DNA of 64,000 nt, taken from assembly GCA_036971475.1 (NCBI GenBank), contig JBAIZL010000002.1, positions 357,887,582-357,951,581 of the forward strand, written 5' to 3'. Positions 1-11,819 of this stretch are shown piece by piece; the first letter of the stretch is position 1; every line of letters starts with the position of its first letter. The translations under genes were made by a program, and so were the position numbers. Under the pieces are notes generated by a model that saw only the letters and a program-made list of their open reading frames with translations, made no database searches and had not been told where the DNA came from. The DNA comes from Prosapia bicincta. Taxonomy: Eukaryota; Arthropoda; Insecta; Hemiptera; Cercopidae.

Positions 1-483
1 ACTTCTGACAATAAAACTGGACATTCGGAAATATCTAGACGAAGTTTTAAGATGTGCTACAGCAAAATTGTTAAAAAGTTTATAGAAGACCGTTATATCT
101 TACAACTAATAAAGGAAAAACCATCCTGGTAAGATCCCGTTCAAAGAGTGCAAACAAAAGAAATCAGTCAAAGTTATCTAATATATAGGCACTCAGAGAA
201 TGGTTAAAAAGAGGATGAGGGAAGATGAAATAATCAGAAAGTCTCCATAACACCCTGTCTGAGTAAGTTTCCTACCCCTGGAAACTGGAACGACGCAGAT
301 TAGACATAGAGAACTGAAAGAACCTATATATTAATAAACATTATGACTAATAATAACCCGGTTATATTACTTATACTGTTATGAAAAGTTATAAAACACT
401 AATCGTTTACTAAGTTGTTCCCATGTATTTATATTGCAGATAATGATGCTGCTCACATTCCTTACAACAACGCAGTACGTTAC
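1..483. other. No gene recognised
   Basis: A/T-rich DNA on the downstream side of the anoctamin exon. The first ~120 bases are open in one plus frame but match no family I recognise. I looked for the next anoctamin exon on the minus strand and did not find it. Confidence 0.4.
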
Positions 484-662
484 CCCTTGACGTATGCCAT
501 ACCTTGCTCCAATGTCTTGTACTCTCACTGCGAGGGGGCCCCTAGCTAGTGTAACCATCTTAAATGCATCAAGTCTTGCCTCTCCAACATTGTTGAGCAG
601 AGCAAATAATAGGGCCAAGAGAAATGCAGCCCCAAATAATGTAACAAATCCATATCGATTAA
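484..662 (-). CDS. Anoctamin (TMEM16) family exon, divergent
   Basis: Anoctamins are ten-helix membrane proteins acting as Ca-activated chloride channels or lipid scramblases. This 179-nt exon encodes 59 residues of the conserved C-terminal membrane region. Visible blocks are YGFVTLFGAAF, then LFALLNNVGEARLDAFK, then PLAVRVQDIGARYGIRQG. The family pattern is FGFVTLF..AFPLAPLFALLNN..E.RLDA...RP.A.R..DIG.WY.IL.G. The exon is bounded by a ttttatag acceptor and a GGG|GTAACG donor. It starts with two bases completing a codon and ends in phase 0. Neighbouring exons are not recognisable in the window, so introns are long or the copy is isolated. Oddities: both prolines of the FPLAPLF stretch are Leu, and the conserved Trp and the Leu of WY.IL are Arg. 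It may be a fast-evolving paralogue or a decaying copy, although it has no stop or frameshift. Confidence 0.82.
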
Positions 663-1219
663 CTATAAAAAGAGCATATTATTTAATTCACAACATACCA
701 TAATATAGTAAAATAATTAACTGTATAGATAGCTTAGCAGGAAGAGAAGATAAAAATAGGTCAAAAGAAGTTAAAACATATGCAGTGGGAAAATAGGTAG
801 AAAAGAAGAAAATAAGAGAAACTGCTGATGTATTAAAATTCTCATGGATATATGTATCTTTCAAACAGTTCAATTAAATGTTTCACTTAATCTTGGATCC
901 CGGAATAAACTCTAAGAAAATTCTTCCTGACTACCCCCCGTCATTTGCTACTCAACAGACAAAAAAATATGAATCCGCTACCAGATTGATTAAACCATGC
1001 ATACAATAGGGTTGAAGGTCATTATGTTCTTAAAAAACCCGGCCAAACAATTCTTAAAAAAATTTAGATATTTAGATATTCTCCTCTGCAGATCCTTTTT
1101 TTATAAAGGCTTAATACATTCCCATAGACTTTGTCTCCTCAGCTCTTCTCAATTTTGCAATGCAAGGCTTTTTGCTAGTTCTGTTTTATTTGTTTGATTG
1201 ATATCACTTGGTAGCAAGT
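663..1219. other. No gene recognised
   Basis: A/T-rich sequence upstream of the anoctamin exon. Short open frames here have no family resemblance. Presumably intronic if the exon belongs to a live gene. Confidence 0.4.
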
Positions 1220-1445
1220 GTTAAAAAATATCAGTAAATGATTTTCCCAAGTGATATCAATATAAACAATTGTTACGAAACCTCATTATATGCAACATAA
1301 AAATTGCAAGCTCTGTTTGTAATAACTAATTCCTTCTTACTGTTCAATTATTCTTGATAGACATTTGAATGACCAGCTACTTTGCTCTCAATATGCCTAA
1401 GTGATGAGACCTTTTACGTCATATTCTTGTAGAGCAGGGGACCTG

Positions 1446-1448
<3 letters not shown>
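1220..1448. repeat. Dispersed repeat, copy 1 of 2
   Basis: About 230 bp is nearly identical, in the same orientation, to a segment starting at 56190. Both begin with gttaaaaaatatcagtaaat and both end in gagcaggggacct directly before a TA-type microsatellite. No open frame or terminal inverted repeat was seen. Confidence 0.8.

Positions 1449-1526
<78 letters not shown>
1449..1526. repeat. (AT)n microsatellite
   Basis: Uninterrupted AT dinucleotide run of about 78 bases at the end of the dispersed repeat. Confidence 0.97.
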
Positions 1527-1528
<2 letters not shown>

Positions 1529-2326
1529 GTAAGAGAAATGGTCACTGAAAAAACCTAATTTCTTTCATTTTTTGAGCTATAAATATATATTAGTAGCGCA
1601 TATTTAACACTTGATTTTTAATTTAGAAACGTTTTATACAAACACATAAAGCCTTTAAGATTATGTTTTCTTATAAACATTGAGACAAATACCAGTATTC
1701 ATTGTCATCAGGCCGTTTAATATCATACTTTTAGTTAATAAATTCTTAATAAAACAGATCTAATTAAATTGAAATTGAATATATATTTGTCACATTGTAT
1801 TTATTAATTAGGCTACTAATTTGTATATTGAAATTTATATTGATATTAGCATACTACCAACGGTTGTTGACCTAAAGTGCTTGGTTCGAACCTGTACATT
1901 CTAAACAAATTTTGCTTACTTGTCCAGACTCGAGGCCACCTGCAAGCCACTGTTTTACATAAAATATTACTTTTAAACTTATAGGAGCTTAATTTGCTAC
2001 AAATAATAGCCTGCTATAAATTGAAATAGCCTATTTACGTTTTTTTAGTTTTAAGCTTTAAACTGAGGTTTAGGCAGTAGGCGTACGATACACACGCGTG
2101 TGTATGCGCACAAAAATTGCTGCACAATTCCTACAAATAATTTGTTCAAATGTTATATAGAACTAAATTAGAATATAGTTACAAATTATTAATCAAAGAT
2201 ATTTGCTGTTAAAAAACTAACGCTCAAGGGAAACAGTTGGTAGCCGTTACACATGGTCTCCTTGATCGGTCATTTCACTTGTCAACAAATTAGTCACTTT
2301 TGACAATGAAAAATCAACGTAGAGTC
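1527..2326. other. No gene recognised
   Basis: A/T-rich, no convincing coding potential. A ggttcgaacc decamer near 1884 resembles a tRNA B box, but no A box or cloverleaf surrounds it. Confidence 0.4.
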
Positions 2327-3450
2327 GAAACTATAAAAGGTAGTGGGTTAAATTTTCAGGGAATATTTCGCTCATAACGTAGACAAATAGTAAGAAAGGA
2401 TTTTGCAAAATTTAATTTTAAAGCTAAAAATTACAAAAACAGGAATAATATACATGATTGCTGCAATTGTATTTTCGGTAAAAATAATACGCTTTTATAA
2501 ACTTGTATTCCAGTTCCATATTTATCATCAATTATTAGTTGTTTTTAAATTTGGTAAATTAACATATAAAGTGACAATTTTAAACTAGTGCAGCCAAACC
2601 CGCCGAGGGACGCGAGTGTAACAATATTTTTTAACGAGATCCACCCTAAAGTGATACTTTTACAGCTATGTTTTAAGATATTATAACACAGTGCTATGTT
2701 TTGTAAAAAAAGAATTTTAAAAAGTTGTATTCTTATTATGAAGTTAATTTTGTCTATTTTCAAAACTTCAAAATTTGTATCGTCGTCACCAAGTATCTGA
2801 AGGCTTTTTACATAACCAGGTATAATTGTTTTATCATTATCGATTATGCACAGATATAATTATCATGTTTTGAAAATGGAAATTGTACTAAACATAGCTA
2901 TGTATAACTAGATAATTTCAAGGATTAGTTACTTTAAAATGACCTAATCATTCTATTATTCTGATATAATAGATTATTCAAAGCAATTTTCCCGGATGAT
3001 GTTTACAGAACAATTAAGTATTGGTTCAATTACCTTGAAATAAAAATATGATATATAAAAAGTACATTAAAACAATGACCAAATTCTTAATGGGAGCGTT
3101 TATCTTTAAAAATACAGCAGGTCCTGCACAAAGCCAGCGTTTATCACTAATTTTATAAATTGCACTAGTTTTCTGCATTCATTCTTAAACATCTAAGATT
3201 TAATTTCAAGTAAATATAAACAGTTTAGATTTCCTTGTTTACACACACCCTAATCAAGAACTGCAATTATTTGTCGATGATTAAATGTGGTCTATGCTAA
3301 ATGTATAGTGAGGGACAGATGCCAGCTATCTATACCCTGAACCAGGCACGCCATCTTGCCCACGCAATGCCAGCTGCTACTCTATATCCTCAGTCAAATA
3401 TATTCCCATGCACCCTAACTTATTCCTCGTCTATATGTTTAAGTACAGTT
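2327..3450. mobile_element. Partial copy C of the ~3.5-kb repeat family
   Basis: This segment is the reverse complement of the right-hand ~1.3 kb of the copy at 31915-35455. Landmarks shared in inverted order are the block around gatccaccctaaagtgatac, the block ccaggtataattgttttatc, and one minisatellite-like unit near 3340-3450 (cttgcccacgcaatgccagc). It lacks the ~130-bp satellite-like insertion found in the longer copy. It is non-coding here and stops at the junction with the LINE fragment. Confidence 0.8.
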
Positions 3451-3524
3451 TTCTGTCATTCATAACATTTCACTATTCTTCTCTGTTGACGCATTTCGGA
3501 GAAACTCCATTTTCGAAACTTAAA

Positions 3525-4248
3525 TCAAAAGAAACAATTTAAAGAGCGCTGTACCGCGTGCAGAGGCTCTTCCTTAGAGGCATAACAGCTACAAGGAGAA
3601 GCACACCCTGTGCGGCGATGAGGGTTATGTTGGGTTTTCCATCCTTAGTCTTGAAATTAGGATGAGACAATAAAAACTGCATACCGGCTAAGTTGTACCG
3701 GGCGGTGGAAGACAAGTAGCAAACGTCATTAACAGCTGTTTGAGGATTCACTGAAGGGGCTCTGGATAGAACCTCAGAATAAGATAGTGTCACTAAAAAA
3801 GAAAAATGGAAATTACAAAATCCATATGCAAGAGAAGGATGGCAGAGTGCAGACCAAAAAATGGAGAAATCAGGTTCACGAATGCGTCCAAGATGAAGGA
3901 AGGAGTGGGAGCAGGATTTAGTGGACCAAAATACCAAAACAGATTTTGTCACTGCCTGGAAGACTACAACTCTGTTATCCAGGGGGAAGTGCTCGCGATA
4001 AAACTATGTGCTGAGGAAATAATATGGCCTGGCAAGAGGGGAAAGACCTCCAGATGGATTTGCTCGGACAGTCAAGCAGCTCTGAAGGCTTTAGGTGAGG
4101 CTAGTACCAACTCTAGGCTGGTAGGTGAGACTATAGCTTCTCTAGCAGAGTGGAGTAAGTATAATTCGCTCAACCTAACCTGAATTCCAGGACATTCTGC
4201 CTGGATAGGGATTGAGAGAGCTAACGCCTTAGCAAAACAAGGGTGTAT
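3525..4248 (+). pseudogene. LINE ORF2 fragment (RT tail and RNase H), 5' piece
   Basis: Remains of a non-LTR retrotransposon of the RNase H-bearing (I/R1/LOA-like) type. The first ~250 bases encode, with frame breaks, the end of the reverse transcriptase region (RVQRLFLRGITATRRSTPC). The RNase HI domain follows: FTNASKMKEGVGAG, then GEVLAIKLCAEE, then CSDSQAALKALG, then a stop, then IPGHSAWIGIERANALAKQG. The first catalytic Asp (normally in TDGSKM) is Asn and a TGA interrupts the domain before IPGHS, so the copy is dead. It is truncated 5' and broken at its 3' side exactly where the Gypsy element inserted; the rest resumes at 12011. A second copy lies at 19985-21241. Confidence 0.88.
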
Positions 4249-4433
4249 TTTTCTGTACGTATGTTCCAATTAAAATAATTAAACACCAAGTAGTAAAGAC
4301 ACATTATCTTTTAATATAATAAAATCACATAAACATTACAATAGTACACGCAACTTAATAACGTTCAATTATACATGACCTTCACTGGTAATAACCTGTT
4401 TGTAGCTAATTCAGTGTTGCTACCTACAAAACA
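4249..4433 (-). repeat. Gypsy 3' LTR
   Basis: 185 bp homologous to 11820-12006. On the minus strand it starts TGTT and should end AACA; one change (G to T at 4250 on the plus strand) has altered that end. A purine-rich tract, aaagggaga, directly precedes it on the minus strand and fits a polypurine tract. Confidence 0.9.
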
Positions 4434-5760
4434 TCTCCCTTTCATGTTATACAACTCAATCTTAAAGTTAGAAAAAATCACGAATAAGGAATTAAGAGGA
4501 GAAATTAGAGAACTCATGGAAATTAGAAAGTTTAAATTTGATAAAAGTAAATGTTTAATTTTTCCGGTGCTTTTACCACTTCTTCGTACTCCATTAGGAT
4601 TTGCTGATGATACTAAGACATCTTGAGATGAAGCATTTTTATTAGATGAAGAAGCATCTGAAGATGCCATCACAGGCAATGGTAAATTACTCCTCACTTG
4701 TCGGTGATCAATGGTTGGTACTAAAACTGACTCCCTGCAGTGCTCATCTGATGCGTTCAGCACTATAGAGGAAGGTTCCTTTAACTTAGATGGTTTTATG
4801 TACACAGAATTCCGACGCATTACTGAACCATCATTTGTTTTTAGTATGTATGAACGAGAAGATGTGGTTTTCCTACCACCGCAGGATGCCAATGTTGATT
4901 TTTTCTGTAGAGCACATTATCACTCTCTTGAAATATCTGATTATACTTGGATGTTCTGTCATAAAATTGCTTCGTTATTTTCTGTTTCAACAATATCTCA
5001 TCTCTTATATATACACAATGTGGTTGGAGATTGCAGAGTGTTGTAGGTATTGTGGATCGCAGTTGACGACTCATAAGAATTTGAGCTAGACTAGCACTCA
5101 AACCAGACGGAGGCGTATTATGATGTTCTAACAACATTAGGTTGAAATCAGTATTAGATGATTGACTTTTCTTCATCATATTTTTAATAGTGCCTACAGT
5201 CTTCTCACTCATTCCATTACTTTTTGCATGGTGAGGGCTAGTAGTTACAACTTTGATGCCCCACTGTGAAGCAAAGTCTCTAAACACCCCTGAGTCGAAT
5301 GGCATGTTATCAGCTACTGTTATCTGTGGAATGCCATGAGTAGCAAATATAGGCCTTAAAGCTTTAACCTCATCTAAGGTTGCTTTTCAATATAAGTGTA
5401 TGACATTAATCCAAAACGATAGATAATCCACAACAATCAAATAGTTCTTATTAGAAATTTCCATTAAATCCATACCAATCTTCTCATAAGGTAATTTTGG
5501 TACTTCATCTGGTAGTAATTGATCCTTAGTTTTAGCTGGTCTATTTGTTTGACAATGAGGGCATCCATTGATAATATTTTCAATCTGTGCCAACATCTGA
5601 GGCCAGTAAAATACTCTACGAGCCCTAGCTTTTGTTTTCAAATATCCTAGATGACCTGTATGTAACTTGTTTAACATTTCCTTTTGTAAGCTAAGAGGAA
5701 CCATTAACTTTTGATTTAAAAATACAAGACTTTCTGAAACATGAATATCATCTTTCAGTC
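4434..5760 (-). pseudogene. Gypsy integrase, broken
   Basis: Integrase joins the DNA copy to the host chromosome. The N-terminal zinc-binding HHCC region reads HTGHLG then CPHCQTN near 5570-5660. The catalytic core shows GMDLMEI and VVDYLS (first Asp), and the later block SNGMSEKTVGTIKNMMKK supplies the Glu. The core is split by a frame break near 5385. The C-terminal tail RSYILKTNDG then MRRNSVYIKP matches the usual Gypsy integrase tail. The frame runs to the edge of the 3' LTR. Not functional as it stands. Confidence 0.88.
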
Positions 5761-5929
5761 TAAAATTGAAAGATTAGATCTCTAATATTATCTGGAAGAC
5801 AATTTTTACTTGTAGGCCAACCTTGAAAATAATAATTAGTAAGAGTTTGCAATATAGGGTTACTCTATGTTTCCTTAATAAATTTATCTATTTTAGCTTC
5901 ATTTATTTGCAAATTAGCTGCATTAGATG

Positions 5930-7108
5930 CTACCATATGAATTGTATCAGACAAGAGTTTGCCTGTATCAGAATCTTCTGGTGAACTATTTTCGCAGTCA
6001 CGAGACAATAGATCAGAAATATACATTTCTTTCCAGGAATGTGAAACAAATTAAGATCATATTTCACTAGCATAAGAGCCATTATTTGAAGTCTATTGGA
6101 TCCAATTTGTGAAATCCTTTTCTTAAGAAGAGATATTAATGGACGGTGATCTAACACTAACAGTTCGTCCATAAATATAAAGATGGAACTTTTCAGTTGC
6201 ATGTACAAGACTTAGGAGTTCTTTCTCTATCTGAGCGTAATTTACTTCTGCATTATTCAAAGCTCTCGATGCATAAGCCACTGGCTTGTTCTCCTCTAAT
6301 ATACAACATCCTAATGCATGTTTAGATGCATCACACTCTATTGTAATTTCTTTTGTTGGATCAAAACAGCTAGGAATTGGAGCCTCAGTGATAAGCAACT
6401 TTATTTTATTCAATAAATCAGTATGATGTTTCGTCCATAGCCATTCAACATTCTTTTTCATCAGTTCTCTGAAAGGTGATGTAATCTCAACAAAATTAGG
6501 AATAAAACTCTAAGACACTATGATAATTTAGATGTCCATGAAGTCTCAACAACTCTTTGTTACAAGTAGGTATTTTAACTTGATTTATAGCTTCAACTCT
6601 AGAGGGATCTATTTCATACCATCACTATTAAATACAAATCCCCAAAACTTACATTCATTAATACGAAATTGAATCTTTGAAGCAATAAATTTTACGTTTA
6701 ACTGACGCTCTATCTAAAACAGCTTTCATTGTTTTATCATGTTCCTTCTGACATTTTGCTTTTATCAATAAATCATCAAAATATATTATTACGTTAGAAA
6801 TGTCACCAAAATTCCTCATATTAATTTTTTGAAACTCTTCAGGGGCTACAGATACTCCAAACAGTAGCCTTAAAAAATTATACACTCCAAATGGTGTAGC
6901 AAAGCCACAAAGATCTGTAGAAGCCTTATCCAATTCAATATTATAAAACCCATCTTTTAGATCAAACACAGAAAAGACTGAATTTCCTGATAACTGTGCA
7001 CTCACATCCTGAACTGAATTAAGTAGGGCTGGCTCTCTAATTATAACTTTATTAAGATCCTTAGGGTCAAGACAAAGGCGTAGACTTCCGTCCTTCTTCT
7101 CTATTATC
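5930..7108 (-). pseudogene. Gypsy reverse transcriptase and RNase H, broken
   Basis: The polymerase part begins at the BEL insertion point and reads KKDGSLRLCLDPKDLNK, then FSVFDLKDGFYNIELD, then IIYFDDLLI, where YFDD is the catalytic motif. A frame break separates it from the RNase H part, which shows IECDASKHALGCCI, then NYAQIEKELLSLVHA, then a DHRPL block. The first residues of the polymerase are on the far side of the BEL insertion, near 10280. Stops between 6460 and 6660 and after 6120 inactivate it. Confidence 0.9.
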
Positions 7109-7113
7109 ACTAG

Positions 7114-7462
7114 TGTTATGTAAATCCTTTCCTATTTCCTCATTTTTTTTCAAATACAACATTGTGAGTGAGGAACAATTATTTCTATCATAATTCATGT
7201 TTTAACTACATTTTTACTACGATTGGAGCGCTGTCTCTACTCATCTTGCGGCCGAACGTAGTACTACCACGAGTAATAGTTGTGACAGACAACCGCCTAC
7301 AAGTAAGTGAACTTACCCACCAACTCTTTTAGATTTCATAGCTAACTTGCCTTAGCATCTTACATTCTATTTTGGGGTATATTAGCGTCAAATACTAATA
7401 TTTCGTTAATATAATTATAGCAACAGTTTGTCAGTAACTTTGACTTAATTATGGCACAAACA
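7114..7462 (+). repeat. BEL 5' LTR and primer-binding region
   Basis: A 349-bp LTR, TGTTATG...CAAACA. It is followed by TTTTGGTCCTTCGGGCCGGA, a TGG-led stretch in the position of the tRNA primer-binding site (about 7463-7482). BEL/Pao elements commonly have a very similar sequence here. Confidence 0.88.
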
Positions 7463-7819
7463 TTTTGGTCCTTCGGGCCGGATAAACCTGTCCGTGAGTG
7501 TTTTTAAAGGTGTTCAAGTTTTGAAATGTGTTTATAATCAGTTGAAATACTGCTTCAAAATATATTCGAATATTTAAAATTTATGTTTTTTTGTTTTCTT
7601 AAGTTATATAACGCATTAACAAAAAATTGTACATTATAAAGCTTAATACAGTCCACTGTAGGTTAGTTAATAATCTAATCTTTGCAATGTTTGTTTAGGC
7701 GAAAGCTTAATTCTATTATAGCAAAGCTTAGGCCTATTCGCTTTAAATGTTCAAGTCTACTTAGTGAATTATTTAAAGAAAACTTTAATATTTTCTATGC
7801 TGCAAATTGTATATAATTG

Positions 7820-8990
7820 TGAATAAACTAGAAAATCATTTAAAATTACTAATAGCTAGGAGAGAAAAGCTATATCGTCGTATCCAAATTCTGTATGATC
7901 TTTCTAAATAAATCTCAGATCTAACTAAGTTAGAACAATTTAAAGCTAGATATAATAATATAGGCGACTCATATACACAATTTGAAGCCGTTCAAGAGGA
8001 AATAATAGCAACATCATTACAAATTGATTCAGAAAAACAATACGAAACTGTTCAAAAAGCCGAAGCCTTTGACGAGTTATATTTTAAAATACAAGTAGTC
8101 TATAATAGAATTAGTTATGCGGAACAATCCTCTGTTGGCAGTAGGAGTAAGGATAAAACTTCTAGTAGGCCTCGTTTACCAGAAATTGCCTTGCCAAAGT
8201 TTGACGGACCTTACAATGAATGGACACCATTTTACGATAATTTTCGCGTTCTCATCATTTAAAATACGTCACTCAGTGACATTGAAAATTTCACTATTTA
8301 CTCTCTGCACTTTCTGGTTCTGCGTTAAGCATTTCTCGCAGCCTTAATATATCAGAGAAGAATTATTGCATTATTTGGAAATCCTTAGTAGACAAATATC
8401 AAAACAAGCATGTGCTAGGAATATCCTTATTAAACGCACTCTTTAGTTGTACTCCACAGCATAATGAGTCAGCTTCGACTTTAAATGATTTTTTAGGAAA
8501 GTTTTATGAACCGGTTATTGCACTTATGGCATTGGGTATTTCAGACCTTGCTGATTTTTTTTTTTTTATGTATATTGCTTTGAGAAATTTACCAGTTACT
8601 AGATGCAAGCAGTTTGAATTACAGAACATTGATTCCGAAATACCTAAGTTTGATGATTTAGTGAAATTCTTACAAAACCATGCATGTATATTAGAAATAT
8701 CTCAAGATAACGATATACACCCAGCTCATAAGCACGTTAATAGAAACCCTGCTCTGAAAACTGTTACATCTTCAAAGCGAAGGTCCGCTGTTAAAAATCT
8801 TATTTCATTTTCAAATAGAGTCTTGGTCACTTCCTCTACTGATGCATCTAAACTTTGTCCATGCTGCAAACTACTTCATACTATATTCAAATGTCTGAAT
8901 ACCAACGTATCAGCCTTGATCAACGTAAAGATTTAGTTAAAGCCAATAAACTATGTTTTAATTGTCTGAAAGGTTCACATAGCGTGTCTC
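7820..8990 (+). pseudogene. BEL/Pao gag, broken
   Basis: Gag packages the element RNA. Near 8170-8250 the block LPEIALPKFDGPYNEWTPF is the hallmark start of the BEL gag domain. It is followed, after a frame break, by LSDIENFTIYSLHFL. The open stretch 8412-8936 encodes the gag middle, and cysteine-rich zinc knuckles follow (CPCC, then LCFNCLKGSHSVSRC in an overlapping frame). At least three frame breaks or stops lie in the first kilobase, including one near a run of ten T at about 8558. Confidence 0.85.
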
Positions 8991-9982
8991 GTTGTCTGAC
9001 CCAGACAAATTGTTTAATTTGCGGACACCGACACCACACATACCTTCTTTTAGAACATACTCAGCCTATTGTGAACGATTCATGCAGCATTTTGGTGCAT
9101 GTTGCATCACCTCAAACCAATCCTTCTCTTCAGTCGGTTAATGATTCAATCACTAACAATACCTCTACTAGCTTAGTTCAAGATTCACAGCAGCATTATT
9201 CTACTGTAATACTAGGGCCTGCAGTTATTCATGTCAAGGACTCAAACGGCCTGTTTCAACCTGTTACAGCAATTATTGACTCATGTGCCCAAACTTCCTT
9301 CATGACATCTGCCTATCCAAAGCGTTTAGGGTTGGTACGAAGAAAATGTTCATTCCCTATAGCTGGTCTAGCCCAGAATGAAGTCAAGGGTACTAAAGGA
9401 ATTGTCACGTGTATACTAAAGCCTCGAGACTCCATAACTCCTCAACTAAATTCTGAGGCTGTGATACTTTCAAAAATCACTGCTCATATGCCTAGCGTTC
9501 ATATTCCCACTCACATCGTCTCCAAGTTGAAACATCTATATCTGGCTGATCCCACATACCCTATTTTCACATACCCTCTCAGATTGATTTTCTGATAGCT
9601 GCGGATTTATTTTCTGAGGTCTATGATGGACAACGGCTCAGTACTACGGATGGCTGCCCCTCCGCTCTTCATAGCATCTTTGGTTGGGTTATTACAGGCA
9701 AATTAAAGGATAAGCAACCTCAGCTTGCACTCACTTCATCATGCTTGCTTATTTCAAGTGCAAGTAGTATTAACAGAAGTTTAAGGCGTTTCTGGGAGAT
9801 AGAGGAAGTTCCTCATATGGTACCTCCCAACCCAGATGATGTCCAATGTGAAGAGAGTTTTAAGGAATAACACTATCGTGATATGGAAGGTCGTTATGTT
9901 CTTCCTCTTCTAATAAGAGAAAGTGATAACGTCTTAGGTCAGTCACGCGACCAAGCAACAAATAGGTTCAAGTACCTGGAGT
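8855..9982 (+). pseudogene. BEL/Pao zinc knuckles and aspartic protease, 3' end deleted
   Basis: Zinc-knuckle residues (LCFNCLKGSHSVSRC, CLICGHRHHT) are followed by the protease. Its active-site region reads AIIDSCAQTSFMTS where DSG is usual, so the glycine after the catalytic Asp is Cys. A downstream FPIAGLAQNEVKG block fits BEL proteases. The frame breaks at 9595. It resumes as DFLIAADLFSEVYDG, then HSIFGWVITGKL, the linker before reverse transcriptase, with another stop near 9870. It ends abruptly at the deletion junction with the LTR. Confidence 0.85.
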
Positions 9983-10272
9983 ACAATTATTTCTATCATA
10001 ATTCATTTTTTTAACTACATTTTTACTACGATTGGAGCGCTGTCTCTACTCATCTTGCGGCCGAACGTAGTACTACCACCAGTTATAGTTGTGGCAGACA
10101 ACCGCCTACAAGTAAGTGAACTTTCCCACTAACTCTATTAGATTTCATAGCTAACCTTGCCTTAGCATCCTACATTATATTTTGGGGTATATTAGCGTCA
10201 AATACTATTATTTCGTTAATATAATTATAGCAACAGTTTGTCAGTCACTTTTACTTAATTATTGCACAAACA
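9983..10272 (+). repeat. BEL 3' LTR, 5'-truncated
   Basis: 290 bp aligning with 7174-7462. The first ~60 bp of the LTR are absent because the internal deletion ends at the shared acaattattt. Confidence 0.9.
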
Positions 10273-10277
10273 ACTAG

Positions 10278-10808
10278 ATTACTAACCCACACAGGCGTGT
10301 CTTCAACTTTAGATATAATAACATCAGCTTCTAGTTGCTTTAATTTAGTTTTAAGTCGATTTTTAATCATTATTGCCACTCTACGAGGAGGTTTCACTGT
10401 TAGTACTGCATCAGGATTAATGGAAATATGACACTTATAATTCCTTATCTTTCCAGTACCACTAAACACATCAATATTAGAACTGATAAAGTTAGTTTTA
10501 CTGATTGAATCTATTTTCTTAATAAGACCCAGCACGGTACATGATTGTAAGCCTAAAATGGGCCTATCAGATGGTCCATCAACTACAATAAATTTTAATA
10601 TAACAGATTTATTGCTTTTAAGTAGCTTACAACTCAACTTTACTTTACCTATAATGTTAATCTTATTTCCACCATATGCTATAAGCTTTATTGTTGTTTT
10701 CGTTATCCTATTATCACCTATATCCATTAAATTCTTATTTGTCAGTAGAATTACATCCGAACCTGTGTCCAGTTTGAACTTAATATTACTTTCATGAACT
10801 TCAACCAT
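10278..10808 (-). pseudogene. Gypsy aspartic protease and start of reverse transcriptase
   Basis: The protease active site is intact in sequence (FKLDTGSDVILL, with DTGS), followed by the ILGLQSC block typical of the second half. The tail DVIISKVEDTPVWVSNLV is the usual lead-in to Gypsy reverse transcriptase. It is cut at that point by the BEL insertion; the continuing part lies at 7108 and below. Confidence 0.88.
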
Positions 10809-10953
10809 AGAACACCATTCTTTAGGCTGTCATTTTCTAGATTGAACACAATCAATCACAAAAGAGTCATCACTATCAGAGCTACTACCCTTATCATCAT
10901 CATTGACGTAATGTATTTTTTTAATTTTTCAACCCACTGCAAAAAGAATTTAA

Positions 10954-11689
10954 TTAATTGCATTTTTTACAACGCTTACCATGCGCTGGACATTTCCCAT
11001 ATCTCTGTTGATATCCACACTTTTTACACGAATATTCTTTAGATGTTTGATCATATGCACTGTCAGATGACGATTTTTTATTATAACTTTTATAGTTGTT
11101 TTTATCATGACGATTCTTTTCACAGGTCTTAACAGTATTGACCAACATTTCTCCTTTAAATTCTTTTACTTGCTCTTTACTACTCTTATTAAATTTAATA
11201 AACCCTATGACCCGAGTTAAATTTATATCTTTTTCTCTTAGAACTCGTTCTTGAAGGTCAATGTCCTCAATATTTAAAACTACTTGGTCTCTAATAAGAC
11301 CTTCTTCTTGAGTTTCAAATTCACATGTTGAGGCCAGGGTTCGTAATGTAGTCACATAACTATCAATAGTTTGACCTTTTTGTCTACGACACATCAAAAA
11401 TTTATGTCGTTCAAACACAACATTCGGTTTAACCGAACAATGGGTATAAATTTTTTTTTTAAATTATGTCATATTCAGTCGTATCTTTATCAGTATCAAA
11501 CTTAAAAGTATTATAAACTTCTAACCCCTCATCTCTAATAAGAATAAGGAGTATTGCAATTTTAGTTTGTGAATTTGTTTAAACTTTCTCAGTGGCTAGC
11601 GTGTAATTATTAAATTTCTGTCTCCACCTCATCCAGCTTTCTGGTAAATTACCTGAAAAACTCATCTCTTTTGGCGGTTTAAATTCCAT
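10954..11689 (-). pseudogene. Gypsy gag with zinc knuckle, broken
   Basis: The frame starts with MEFKPPKEMSFSGNLPESW, typical of this Gypsy gag lineage. It continues after stops as ERHKFLMCRRQKGQTIDSYV, then CEFETQEEGLIRDQVV. The nucleic-acid-binding end shows CKKCGYQQRYGKCPAHGKRC; lineage relatives usually have His where Q-Q stands. A stop follows KKCN. Reading starts at the cat complement at 11687-11689. Confidence 0.85.
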
Positions 11690-11819
11690 TATTATCCATT
11701 TATTGGAAATTAAAAATCAAATTACTAACCATAGTGACGATTAACGCAACAATAATGTTGAGGTTATACTGCGCTTCAGTTAAAATTGTATAACTTGAGT
11801 CAAAATTTACCTGACATCA

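Larger units (their letters stand above)
7114..10272 (+). mobile_element. BEL/Pao LTR retrotransposon with polymerase region deleted
   Basis: A plus-strand element inserted in the minus-strand Gypsy polymerase gene. ACTAG flanks both sides (7109-7113 and 10273-10277), a 5-bp target duplication. Removing one copy restores the Gypsy frame across NLV-IIEKKDG. The interior keeps gag and aspartic protease and then jumps, after an RFKYLEY-coding stretch, straight into the middle of the 3' LTR. Reverse transcriptase, RNase H, integrase and the first ~60 bp of that LTR are gone. LTR copies differ at about 16 of 290 positions, fewer than the host Gypsy LTRs, as the nesting order requires. Confidence 0.92.

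Noticed and set aside
1876..1900. tRNA or SINE promoter (ggttcgaacc B-box match)
   Set aside because: No A box at the right distance, no cloverleaf stems and no 3' acceptor stem partner.
3539..3952. Minus-strand 137-residue frame
   Set aside because: Shadow of the plus-strand LINE, whose RNase H text is unmistakable.
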